From NCBI RefSeq assembly GCF_934476685.1, contig NZ_CAKSNX010000003.1:1-64000 (forward strand): DNA of 64,000 nucleotides, given 5' to 3'. Below are positions 29,378-37,397 of the stretch, piece after piece. The notes beneath the pieces were generated by a model. The model worked only from the letters and a program-made list of their open reading frames with translations, was not told where the DNA came from and searched no databases. Each line of letters opens with the position of its first letter. Positions within the stretch are counted from its first letter, which is position 1. The position numbers and the translations under genes were made by a program. The stretch is from an uncultured Ruminococcus sp. Its GTDB lineage: Bacteria > Bacillota > Clostridia > Oscillospirales > Ruminococcaceae.

Positions 29378-31339
29378 TTATTGATCCTTTTTCCTTTTAA
29401 AAACTACTGCCGTCAGAGCCGGACAGCATACATTTCCCTCTTCAAGATTGCCGTTCATTCTGCCGTTTTCGTCAAGGCAGCGGTAAAAACGTCCCCACGG
29501 AAGATTGAAATACTTATTCTCCGTATGCGGATTGAGTGCGACAACATAACATTCGTTCTCGTCCTCAAGCTTATATACAACAAAATTCCAGTCGCCGCTG
29601 TCAAGAAATTCAAGATGTGCGTCAACGTCGCCCTTAGTGCTGAGCCTGAACAAATGGCTGCTCTTTCTCAGCTTTATAAGCGCCTTGTAGAAATCGAAAA
29701 CTTCCTTGTATTCCTGCTTTCTGCCCCACTTTATCGCATTGGTGAAATCCGGAGCATTATAGCTATTTTGGCTGTATATGTTCACCTCATCTGGAGTTTC
29801 TCCCTCTTCAAGCGCCCTCGGCTTTGTTCTGAGGAAATCCTGTCCCAGCTGAATAAAAGGCATTCCCTGCGAAAGTATAACTATGGCAGCCGCAAGCTTA
29901 TCCATACGCACTCTCGATTTTTCAGTATAGTTCTTCGCCGATATCTGAAGCTTATCCCACAGCGTGTGATTATCGTGCGCCTCGCAGTAGTTCACAGTCT
30001 GAGTAGGTTCAAATGCCCAGCAAGCCTCAGGCACATCTTTAAGCTGATGATGAGGAACAGAACCTGCTATACCTCTTCTGAGGAATGACGCAGCGTTCTT
30101 GTTTCCGCTGACATATCCCATATCATATGGGTTGAACGTTCCGCCCTTTATAGCGTCACGGATATTATCGTTGAACAGACCTACCCTGCCGAACTGATAG
30201 GAATTCCACTTATAAGCCAGCTTATCAGCAGCCAGCGGAGATTCGCCTCCTGTCCAGCCCTCGCCGTACATAAGCAGCTCAGGGTCAAGCTTATTGAGTT
30301 CATCTCTTATAATGTTCACAGTTTCGATATCGTGCAGAGCCATAAGGTCAAATCTGAAACCGTCCACCTTATATTCCGTTGCCCAGAATTTCAGCGAATC
30401 TATTATAAATTTTCTCATCATCAGATGATCCGACGCAGTTTCATTTCCGCAGCCCGAACCATTTGAAAATGATCCGTCATTCCATACTCTGTGATAATAT
30501 CCGGGGAAAGCCTTTTCAAAAGATGACTCCTCCGTAAAATAGGTATGGTTGTAGACCACGTCCATTATAACGCCTATACCGTTCTTATGCAGCGTCATGA
30601 CCAGCTGCTTGAACTCATTTATCCTGCATTTCGGGTCTTCGGGATCTGTCGAATATGATCCCTCAAGGCAGTTGAAATTCTTCGGGTCATATCCCCAGTT
30701 GTACTGCGCCTTGTCGGGTCTGCTCTCATCAACGGTAGCATAATCCTCCACAGGCAGCAGATGAACGTGTGTGATGCCAAGCTCTTTTAAATGGTCAAGG
30801 CAGGTTTCGATGCCTTTGTTCCTTGTCCTGCTCTCACAAAATCCCAAATATTTTCCTCTGTGTTCAGGACAGACTCCCGAACTCGGATCTATGGAGAAAT
30901 CCCTTACATGGCACTCATATACCACCGCCTCGCAGGCATTTGCACATTTTGGTCTTTTAACTCTGTCCCAGCCGTTAGGGTCGGTAGTTTTGAAGTCCAC
31001 TACCGCTCCCCTGTCGCCGTTTACACCGCAGGCTTTCGCATAGATATCAATGGTTTCGTATCTTCTTTTTCCGTTGTCAAATTCATATGTGAAGGTGTAG
31101 AACTCGCCGTCGCAGTTTCTGAACAGCTCCACATACCATACGCCCTTATCCAATCTTTCAAGCGGCAGCGTTTCGATCTTGTTATCTCCCTTGCCGTCAA
31201 GATAAAGATTAAGATATACCCCCGACGCATATGGCGACCAGGTCTTGAAAAGCGTCCTGTCCTCCAGAATAGTTGCCCCTAAGTCATTTCCGTCATAGTA
31301 GAATTCTCTGTCTATTTGTCCGATGTTTAATTTATCCAC
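29378..31339 (-). CDS. pulA: type I pullulanase (GH13)
   Basis: A 653-residue alpha-1,6-debranching enzyme for pullulan and branched alpha-glucans. The type I signature YNWGYDPKNF is present. The GH13 catalytic residues are visible: nucleophile Asp in DGFRFDLMALHD, acid/base Glu in LLMYGEGWTGG and Asp in CEAHDNHTLWDK. An N-terminal CBM48-like beta domain (residues 1-110) precedes the barrel, and a short C-terminal beta domain follows. There is no signal peptide, so it acts in the cytoplasm, probably on stored glycogen or imported oligosaccharides. The start is GTG 31339 behind GGGAGGTCCCTTT. Confidence 0.95.
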   Translation of the reverse strand: MDKLNIGQIDREFYYDGNDLGATILEDRTLFKTWSPYASGVYLNLYLDGKGDNKIETLPLERLDKGVWYVELFRNCDGEFYTFTYEFDNGKRRYETIDIYAKACGVNGDRGAVVDFKTTDPNGWDRVKRPKCANACEAVVYECHVRDFSIDPSSGVCPEHRGKYLGFCESRTRNKGIETCLDHLKELGITHVHLLPVEDYATVDESRPDKAQYNWGYDPKNFNCLEGSYSTDPEDPKCRINEFKQLVMTLHKNGIGVIMDVVYNHTYFTEESSFEKAFPGYYHRVWNDGSFSNGSGCGNETASDHLMMRKFIIDSLKFWATEYKVDGFRFDLMALHDIETVNIIRDELNKLDPELLMYGEGWTGGESPLAADKLAYKWNSYQFGRVGLFNDNIRDAIKGGTFNPYDMGYVSGNKNAASFLRRGIAGSVPHHQLKDVPEACWAFEPTQTVNYCEAHDNHTLWDKLQISAKNYTEKSRVRMDKLAAAIVILSQGMPFIQLGQDFLRTKPRALEEGETPDEVNIYSQNSYNAPDFTNAIKWGRKQEYKEVFDFYKALIKLRKSSHLFRLSTKGDVDAHLEFLDSGDWNFVVYKLEDENECYVVALNPHTENKYFNLPWGRFYRCLDENGRMNGNLEEGNVCCPALTAVVFKRKKDQ

Positions 31340-31383
31340 AAAGGGACCTCCCGATAATAAAATTTCCTGCAGGATACGCTGTT

Positions 31384-32253
31384 CTATATGCTCTCGCCGA
31401 TCATCTCGCCCTGCTTTACCTTAGTTTCATAACCCTCGGCTGTATTTTTCAGCAGATCAGAGCATACTCTGACCTTATCCTTTTCAAGGAGCAGCACGAT
31501 AGTAGAACCGCCGAATTCAAAAAATCCCTTTTCCTCACCTCTTTTTACCTTATGAGGACCGAAAGGATAGTTATTCGAGATCTTGCCCACCATAAGTGCG
31601 CCGACCTCCATTTGAATGATATCCCCGAAATTGTCAGTTCTGAGCATACAGTAGCTTCTTGAATTTTCCTTATATACAGGTATATATCTGTTCACAACAG
31701 GGTTTACGGTATGCAGAAAACCGCTGATAAAGCGGTCATGGCTCTTCACGCCGTTTGCAGGATAGCAGTATCTATGATAGTCGTCCACCGAAAGTCTGAT
31801 TATCAAAGCCGTACCGCCCATATATTTAGCGGCAAGCTTTTTATCCCTGAGCAGGCTCTCCACACTGTAAACCGAGTTTTTTATTACAAATATGTTTGAA
31901 TTTGTAATGCTGTAAGCCGATATCTTTCCGTCAGCAGGAGATATGAGCATGGTATCGTCCTTGGTCACAAATCTTCTGCCGGGCTTGATCTTTCTTGTGA
32001 AAAAGTCATTGAACGATCGGTAATTGCACTGTTCGTAATCAAAAAGATCAATATTGTTCTTCTCTGCAAAATCCACGCTGAACCCTGCTGAGATCCTGCT
32101 GTTAAGTATATGTCTTGCACACTTTGAAAAAACAGGCAGGGATAGGAATTTCATAAGCGCTCTGCCTGCTGACGAACCGTAAGCGTCCGCAAGAAATTTA
32201 TCCTGCGCTGTTGTAACGCTGTACTCTCCGTCCATTCTGTCACGATATTTCAT
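31384..32253 (-). CDS. psd: phosphatidylserine decarboxylase
   Basis: A 289-residue enzyme that makes phosphatidylethanolamine from phosphatidylserine. The self-cleavage motif GGST (FFEFGGSTIVLLLEKDKV, quoted in part) forms the pyruvoyl group near residue 245. Conserved YHRYCYP and the N-terminal FFTRKIKPGRR segment are also present. It follows pssA and the flippase-like gene on the same strand, making a phosphatidylethanolamine-synthesis run. ATG 32253 follows GAGGGCGGTCAT. Confidence 0.95.
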   Translation of the reverse strand: MKYRDRMDGEYSVTTAQDKFLADAYGSSAGRALMKFLSLPVFSKCARHILNSRISAGFSVDFAEKNNIDLFDYEQCNYRSFNDFFTRKIKPGRRFVTKDDTMLISPADGKISAYSITNSNIFVIKNSVYSVESLLRDKKLAAKYMGGTALIIRLSVDDYHRYCYPANGVKSHDRFISGFLHTVNPVVNRYIPVYKENSRSYCMLRTDNFGDIIQMEVGALMVGKISNNYPFGPHKVKRGEEKGFFEFGGSTIVLLLEKDKVRVCSDLLKNTAEGYETKVKQGEMIGESI

Positions 32254-32280
32254 ATGACCGCCCTCTTTTCTTATATAGAT

Positions 32281-32910
32281 CTATATAATATGATTGACTT
32301 TAAGATAGCCGAGGAAAATAAGCACACCCATTGTGAAAAGGATCAGTACGCCCTTCATTGAAAGCTTCTTTACATTTATCCTCAGTATGAAAAGGATAGA
32401 AATAAGTATCATAAAGGACTGGAAAACATATGGGAACACATTTACAGGTATATTATGCTTGCCCAGATACAGCAGCGGAAGAATGATCGCTACCGTTGTA
32501 ACAGGCAATCCCTGATATTCCTTTCGGTTCTCGGTGGTTTCACGCTGTCTTTCCTCTTCCATAACGTTAAAGTAGCCAAGTCTTATTACAGCGCAAAGCA
32601 CTATCATTATGGCTGATACTACTCTCAGCGGATAGACTGACGGATACTGATAGCCTATGACCGCAGGGAAAACGCCGAAGCACACCAGATCGCAGAGCGA
32701 ATCTATCTGTATGCCGAAAACTTTTTCATGCTCGGTGCGGTTTTTCATACTTCTTGCGATCTTTCCGTCAAAGAGGTCGCATATTCCCGAAAGGAGAAGG
32801 CAGAGAAACGCTACCGACTCGTGATGTTCAAAGACCTGTGTGATACCGAACACCGATGATGCAAGTCCGATATATGTAAGTATAACAGAATAATTATAAA
32901 ATCCTATCAT
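32281..32910 (-). CDS. pssA: CDP-diacylglycerol-serine O-phosphatidyltransferase
   Basis: About 209 residues from ATG 32910; ATG 32919 directly abuts the SD and overlaps the flippase stop. The CDP-alcohol phosphotransferase motif is present as DGKIARSMKNRTEHEKVFG then IQIDSLCDLVCFG, with the usual D-G-(x)2-A-R then a longer gap then G-(x)3-D-(x)3-D. Several membrane helices surround it. It makes phosphatidylserine for the Psd enzyme encoded 28 bases downstream. The gene order flippase-pssA-psd suggests one operon. Confidence 0.93.
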   Translation of the reverse strand: MIGFYNYSVILTYIGLASSVFGITQVFEHHESVAFLCLLLSGICDLFDGKIARSMKNRTEHEKVFGIQIDSLCDLVCFGVFPAVIGYQYPSVYPLRVVSAIMIVLCAVIRLGYFNVMEEERQRETTENRKEYQGLPVTTVAIILPLLYLGKHNIPVNVFPYVFQSFMILISILFILRINVKKLSMKGVLILFTMGVLIFLGYLKVNHII

Positions 32911-32915
32911 TTGGC

Positions 32916-34016
32916 TCATTCCTTTTCATTGATAACCTTATTGTTTTCTTCATTTGATCCATTCGCATCGGCGAATTTCTTATCATTTCTGAGGACGATA
33001 ATATGCGCTGCAAGCGTCACTATCGCACCTGCGATAAGCACAGCATAAAAGCTTATGCCTCTGCTGAGCAGAAGTGCAGGCTTTACCAGATCGTCGCCGA
33101 AGATGTTTCCGAACATCACCATAAAGCTGCCCTCGGTAACTCCTGCTGCGCCAGGCAGCGGCAGCATATCCACCGCCACATTTATCATAGTCTGGAGAGC
33201 AAGTATCTCCAGCAGGCTGTGTCCGCTCAGTCCATAGGCTTTATAAACCACCCATGTAACTGCGATAAGCGACAATCGCTGCACTATGGTTATAAGGAAA
33301 ATATTCACTATGGTATGTATATTTTCCTTTATATATTCCGAACCCATTATATATGTATCGCAGATACGCATTATCTTTGAAACATATTTTTCATTGTTTT
33401 TAGGCTTGACTATCCTCCAGCCTGTAAGGAGATTCACTATTTTTATACCTGCTTTTCTCGCCCACAGCGGTTTAAAGAAGATAAACGCAAGGGCTGCGAT
33501 AAACAGGATATTAAGAATAAATCCCAATATGAGCAGCCAGCCTAGCCTTCCAACATTATCCTTTACGAAACCGTAATTGAATATGAGGAAACCCAGTCCC
33601 AGCAGAACAAGCACAGCCTTATACGCAATGGTTATGAGCAGCATTATCAGCGTAGAAAAGCCGATCTTTATGCCGTCCTTTTTCATATAGTACATCTGTG
33701 CAGGCTGTCCGCCCGAAGAAGATGGTGTTATATAGCTGAAAAAGAAGCCTATAAAGGAATATTTCAGACATCTGAGAAAGTAAGTTTTCTGCCCTAGTAT
33801 CCTCAGCATATAGTGTATGATCGCAGATTCGCCTGCGACAAACATAAACGCAAGGACAAGTCCTGCACCAAGCCAACGAACGTCAGCCATATGCAGGTCT
33901 GACAGGATCTCAGAAAATTCCTGTCCCGAAAACAGCAGTCTGAAAGTCAGCCAGAATATTACTGCGATAAACAGGAAATTCAGCAGATATTTCAGATTTT
34001 TCTTTATATTTTTAAT
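32916..34016 (-). CDS. flippase-like integral membrane protein (UPF0104/LPG-synthase TM type); possible AUU start
   Basis: An integral membrane protein with about eight helices of the LPG_synthase_TM/UPF0104 type (GGQPAQMYYMKKDGI and PLPGAAGVTEGSF are typical). The first ATG (33890) cuts inside what reads as an N-terminal region. In the same frame, 42 codons upstream, the sequence continues through KNLKYLLNFLFIAVIFWLTF to ATT 34016, which follows GGAG by nine bases, giving 366 residues. I favour this AUU start, but a CTG start inside is also possible. It overlaps pssA and is probably involved in membrane-lipid handling. Confidence 0.82.
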   Translation of the reverse strand: MKNIKKNLKYLLNFLFIAVIFWLTFRLLFSGQEFSEILSDLHMADVRWLGAGLVLAFMFVAGESAIIHYMLRILGQKTYFLRCLKYSFIGFFFSYITPSSSGGQPAQMYYMKKDGIKIGFSTLIMLLITIAYKAVLVLLGLGFLIFNYGFVKDNVGRLGWLLILGFILNILFIAALAFIFFKPLWARKAGIKIVNLLTGWRIVKPKNNEKYVSKIMRICDTYIMGSEYIKENIHTIVNIFLITIVQRLSLIAVTWVVYKAYGLSGHSLLEILALQTMINVAVDMLPLPGAAGVTEGSFMVMFGNIFGDDLVKPALLLSRGISFYAVLIAGAIVTLAAHIIVLRNDKKFADANGSNEENNKVINEKE

Positions 34017-34121
34017 GTTTTGTCACTCCAATCCGCATTGTGCGGAATTTTTCCGACAGCGTTTTTATTTTATATTTTTCTTTTTATTTGTATTTTTTGC
34101 CGCTGTCAATTCTGAACAAGC

Positions 34122-35156
34122 TTAAACTATCCAAGAAACGGCTGCCATATAGCAGAGGTTCACAACAAGCTGGATAATAGTAAATCTTGTTACCACCTGT
34201 GTATCAGACCAGCCTTTATTCTTTCTTTCGTGGTCGTGGATAGGTGTACGGATATTATCCATAAATTTCTTCATACCGAGGAAACGTCTGAAAGAAAGCT
34301 TGAGAAGTCCAAGACCGCCATCGATTATAATAACGATGCACATAGGGATAAAGCTGAGCGGTGCGGCTGAATTGAGGAAGAGTATTGCAAGGAACACTCC
34401 GAGCGCTCTTGAACCGGCGTCACCCATAAGCATTTTGCTTGGCGAGCAGTTGAACCAGAGGTATGCTGCCAGTGTGGCAAACATAATATAAGGTGACATT
34501 GCGCCGAAAACGCTTTTTGCAAAGCCTGTCATAAGGAGCATGACCGCAAGCACAGCCATTACAAGGGAGCTGCAAAGTCCGTCAACGCCGTCAGAGCAGT
34601 TAGTAACATTGATAGCAGTCCACACAAGCACGCCTGCGAGGATAATAAACAGAGCCGCAGGGATATGGACGCTTTCAACGCCGAACAGCAGGATACGGAT
34701 ATCCGAGCCGTTATAATGATAGTAAGTGAAAGCCACCGCAAGGGATATCACGAGGTCGCAAAGACCTTTTTTCACATTGCCCCATGGTTTTTCGGCAGCG
34801 TCATCGAAATAGCCTGTGAGCATAGCGCCGTAGATACAGGCAAGATATATAACGCTTTCGATCTCCAGCGGGATAAACAGAGCCGCACACAGGGTAAAAG
34901 TTGTCATAAACAGCAATCCGCAGCCTCTTGGCTTACCCTCGGAAAGCGCACCGTTGACAGCAAACTGTCTGCCCTGATCTTTAGGGAGGATACCTTTAAG
35001 GTGTTTCAGCACCAGAAATGTAAGAGCGAACGAGCAGAAAATCATCAGCAGCAGAAACAGCGCATAGCTCTTTGACAAGCCGAGTACATACGAGCCGTTA
35101 GCGAAGTCCGAATACTTTTCAGACAACTCACGTTCACACAACCACTTATAAACCAT
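34122..35156 (-). CDS. mraY: phospho-N-acetylmuramoyl-pentapeptide-transferase-like (MraY)
   Basis: About 344 residues from ATG 35156; ATG 35162 abuts the SD. A ten-helix membrane enzyme that links UDP-MurNAc-pentapeptide to undecaprenyl phosphate. Catalytic motifs are recognisable but divergent: GYFDDAAEKPWGNVKK, NVTNCSDGVDGLCSS, FNCSPSKMLMGDAGSRALG and RTPIHDHERKNKGWSDTQVV, corresponding to the DDx, NxxDGxDGL, MGDxGS and HHHFE-type motifs of MraY. It is next to the phosphatidylethanolamine genes, not in a dcw cluster. A paralogous lipid-linked sugar transferase (WecA-like) is the alternative. Confidence 0.82.
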   Translation of the reverse strand: MVYKWLCERELSEKYSDFANGSYVLGLSKSYALFLLLMIFCSFALTFLVLKHLKGILPKDQGRQFAVNGALSEGKPRGCGLLFMTTFTLCAALFIPLEIESVIYLACIYGAMLTGYFDDAAEKPWGNVKKGLCDLVISLAVAFTYYHYNGSDIRILLFGVESVHIPAALFIILAGVLVWTAINVTNCSDGVDGLCSSLVMAVLAVMLLMTGFAKSVFGAMSPYIMFATLAAYLWFNCSPSKMLMGDAGSRALGVFLAILFLNSAAPLSFIPMCIVIIIDGGLGLLKLSFRRFLGMKKFMDNIRTPIHDHERKNKGWSDTQVVTRFTIIQLVVNLCYMAAVSWIV

Positions 35157-35194
35157 CTTCATCTTCCTTTACTGATTTTTAAATATACTATTAT

Positions 35195-35223
35195 ATTATA
35201 CAACATAATCATTTAAAATGCAA
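35195..35223 (-). promoter_or_regulatory. mraY promoter
   Basis: On the minus strand TTGCAT (35223-35218), a 17-base spacer and TATAAT (35200-35195), 33 bases before the mraY ATG. Confidence 0.7.
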
Positions 35224-35252
35224 ATTAATCTATATGTCAAATTGCACAAAAA

Positions 35253-35875
35253 TCCTCGGGCGGATGGCTCTATTCGGGACGCTCGACAAGCTCGCTGTCT
35301 GATGTGTGGTCTTTTACTTTGTGCTCGGAAGAAACCGAGATATGTCTTTTACTGAAAGTCCTCGCCGGACGGGCGACCTCACCGGTCGGGGTAATTCGGG
35401 ACACTCGCAAGCTCGCTGTCTGGTCCTCGGGCGGACGGCTCAGTTCGGGACGCTCGGCAAGCTCGCTGTCTGTTGTGGGAACTTTTTATTTTGTGCTCGG
35501 AAGAAACCGAGATATGACTTTTACTTAAACCCACTTTGATGAGGTCTTGTTTTAGCTCTTTTCGGTTTGATGCGGTCTAATAATGATTTTTCTCAACGTT
35601 TCCGTAGGGGCGACCTGTGGTCGCCAGTTCACACCAACTCCGACTTCATTAAACTCTTATCTCACTTTTCAATTCCTGCACACAAATCATAAACACCGAA
35701 CAAAGAAAAAAAGCAATCACAAACTATCAAACGCACAAAGCAAAGCAGTCGATCAAGCCCTGCGATAGAGGGCTGCCCCTTACTCGCCTTACGCACAAAC
35801 TTCCCCGCAAGGGCTTGCCCCTTGCGCTGTCCTCGGGCGGACGGCTCGGTTCAGGACACTCGCAAGCTCGCTGTC
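35253..35875. repeat. GC-rich intergenic repeat cluster
   Basis: The unit TCCTCGGGCGGACGGCTC plus TTCGGGAC-CTCG-AAGCTCGCTGTC occurs at 35253-35300, 35424-35473 and 35830-35875, with a variant at 35359-35422. After the first and third copies the same stretch follows: TTTTA-TTTTGTGCTCGGAAG then AAACCGAGATATG, which forms a CTCGG/CCGAG hairpin (35328-35343 and 35500-35516). A GCGACC/GGTCGC hairpin (35611-35625) lies between. No credible ORF is present. Such blocks look like noncoding mobile or palindromic repeats. Confidence 0.7.
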
Positions 35876-35964
35876 GGCGGTGCGGTGCTTTTATTTAAAA
35901 TTCTCTATTGACCCGAACACATCAGCAACTCCACAGCCACACCTAAATCATGCAGACATAAAAA

Positions 35965-35996
35965 AATATCCGATACCATTACTGATATCGGATATT
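35965..35996 (-). terminator. terminator after the tRNA-Ser pair
   Basis: AATATCCGATA and TATCGGATATT form a perfect 11-base stem around a 10-base loop, and on the minus strand run into TTTTTTT. It ends the two-tRNA transcript. Confidence 0.9.
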
Positions 35997-36018
35997 GCCT
36001 CATCTGCCTGAGATTTGG

Positions 36019-36105
36019 CGCGGATTGAGAGATTTGAACTCTCGCGCCCCTTTCGAGACCTACTCCCTTAGCAGGGGAGCCCCTTCACCACTTGGGTAAA
36101 TCCGC
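36019..36105 (-). tRNA. tRNA-Ser (GCT)
   Basis: Acceptor GCGGATT pairs with AATCCGC, the anticodon stem-loop CTCCC-CTGCTAA-GGGAG gives GCT, and a long variable arm is present, as for serine tRNAs. It is 53 bases downstream of a second tRNA-Ser and shares its promoter. Confidence 0.97.
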
Positions 36106-36157
36106 AAAAGTATGAGATATAAAAATTGCGGAATCAAATCCGCAAGAAAAATATTGG

Positions 36158-36243
36158 CGGACAGGGTGGGATTCGAACCCACGGTACGTTGCCGTATCAC
36201 CGGTTTTCAAGACCGGCTCCTTAAACCACTCGGACACCTGTCC
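36158..36243 (-). tRNA. tRNA-Ser (TGA)
   Basis: Acceptor GGACAGG pairs with CCTGTCC, the anticodon stem-loop CCGGT-CTTGAAA-ACCGG gives TGA, and the variable arm is long. T-arm GGTTCGAATCC is canonical. It is first in the two-gene tRNA transcript. Confidence 0.97.
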
Positions 36244-36300
36244 AATATTTATATCTGTTTTATTTTCTGTCGTTTGTGTTTCTCACCTGACGACTTAATT

Positions 36301-36329
36301 ATTTTAGCACATTTTTATTCATTTGTCAA
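36301..36329 (-). promoter_or_regulatory. promoter of the tRNA-Ser pair
   Basis: On the minus strand TTGACA (36329-36324), a 17-base spacer and TAAAAT (36306-36301). The leader that follows shares AATTAAG, a GTC hairpin and a GACAG end with the tRNA-Pro leader. Confidence 0.88.
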
Positions 36330-36478
36330 GCGTTTTTCGAGATTTTTTCAAAAAAATTTTCCTATGCTGTTCAAACACCGAAATTTCGGGAAATGGTGCG
36401 GATATTTTTTGCTTTTTATCCTTACGCTCCCCTGTTTTCACCTGTGTTTATTAAATAAAAAAATTACGCTGTCAGCGT

Positions 36479-36507
36479 ATGACAAAAATAACCTGCTGTG
36501 ATATAAT
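36479..36507 (+). promoter_or_regulatory. promoter of lipoprotein gene at 36546
   Basis: ATGACA (36479-36484), a 17-base spacer and TATAAT (36502-36507), 39 bases before the ATG. Confidence 0.75.
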
Positions 36508-36545
36508 CAACATATACAGATATCAATTTTACAGGAGGAATACAT

Positions 36546-37316
36546 ATGAAAAAAATTTCAGCTTTGATACTCTCGGTAATAATTTCGATCTGCACTATGA
36601 CTTCCTGCGGCAGCGAAAATGACACAGTATCAAGCAAGGTCACAACATCTTATTCAGCGCCCGAAACCACCATAGCAGACAGCTCAGAGGACGATGAAGA
36701 AATCCCTCAGCAGGAGCAAGATCCCTTTAAGACAGAAGTTCTTAGCAAGCTTAATGCCGCCAAAGAAAAGCTGGACGCTTTTGATTTTGACGAAGAAAAC
36801 GTTAAAGACGGTATTTCAGGAACTATCACTGCCGTCTGCACAATAACTATTGATGATACTTCAACAGAAATGTTATGCACTTTCTATCCGTCAGATGACA
36901 ACAAGATATACCGCACATCATTGAAATACAACGATATGCTGGCTTGTCTGAGCGAATTTTATACTGACGAAACTTACACACAGTTCAAATCCGACTCTGA
37001 GATAGCAGCCATTGACAGGAGCAATATCAAAAAGATGCTTTATGCCGGTGCGGTCATGGACATAGAAAATCTGAATGATGATATAATCTATGAGATATAC
37101 GACAGTCTTAATATGAGCCTTGAAACATACAGAGCGACAGGATCGCCGCTGATAAATTCAGAATATATCACCGCAAGTTTCAACAACAATGCTTACACGC
37201 TCCTCGTAGCCGATGATGTTGACCTCATGCTGTCATTGGAGGTAGAGGACATTGGTCATTTCAATCAATCGGCGAGCAAATTTGACAAGCCGAACTGGTA
37301 TGGTCTTGAAGTCTGA
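36546..37316 (+). CDS. secreted lipoprotein of unknown function
   Basis: A 256-residue protein with a lipobox signal peptide: KKISALILSVIISICTMTSCG, with the Cys at residue 21 to be lipidated. After an acidic Ser/Glu linker (residues 22-60) a globular domain follows, with FKTEVLSKLNAAKEKLDAFD and a C-terminal VEDIGHFNQSASKFDKPNWYGLEV. The charge pattern is that of a solute-facing or cell-surface lipoprotein. No enzyme motif is seen. ATG 36546 has the RBS AGGAGGAATACAT and a good promoter; a bidirectional terminator follows at 37329. Confidence 0.85.
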   Translation: MKKISALILSVIISICTMTSCGSENDTVSSKVTTSYSAPETTIADSSEDDEEIPQQEQDPFKTEVLSKLNAAKEKLDAFDFDEENVKDGISGTITAVCTITIDDTSTEMLCTFYPSDDNKIYRTSLKYNDMLACLSEFYTDETYTQFKSDSEIAAIDRSNIKKMLYAGAVMDIENLNDDIIYEIYDSLNMSLETYRATGSPLINSEYITASFNNNAYTLLVADDVDLMLSLEVEDIGHFNQSASKFDKPNWYGLEV

Positions 37317-37328
37317 AATATAAAACAA

Positions 37329-37368
37329 ATATCCCGATTTTACAAAGTGAAACGTAAAATCGGGATAT
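37329..37368. terminator. bidirectional terminator
   Basis: ATATCCCGATTTTAC and GTAAAATCGGGATAT form a perfect 15-base stem around a 10-base loop, with ATTTTT on the plus side and TTTGTTTT on the minus side. It serves both the lipoprotein gene and the GGGtGRT gene. Confidence 0.92.
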
Positions 37369-37397
37369 ATTTTTGTCTAATAACAGTTTATGTTAAA

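Noticed and set aside
35304..35539. Two overlapping open frames in the intergenic region
   Set aside because: They arise from the GC-rich repeats, have no RBS and encode low-complexity repeats of the same phrase.
35253..35875. CRISPR array
   Set aside because: The repeats are imperfect, irregularly spaced and without spacer-like sequences of constant length; no cas genes are in the window.
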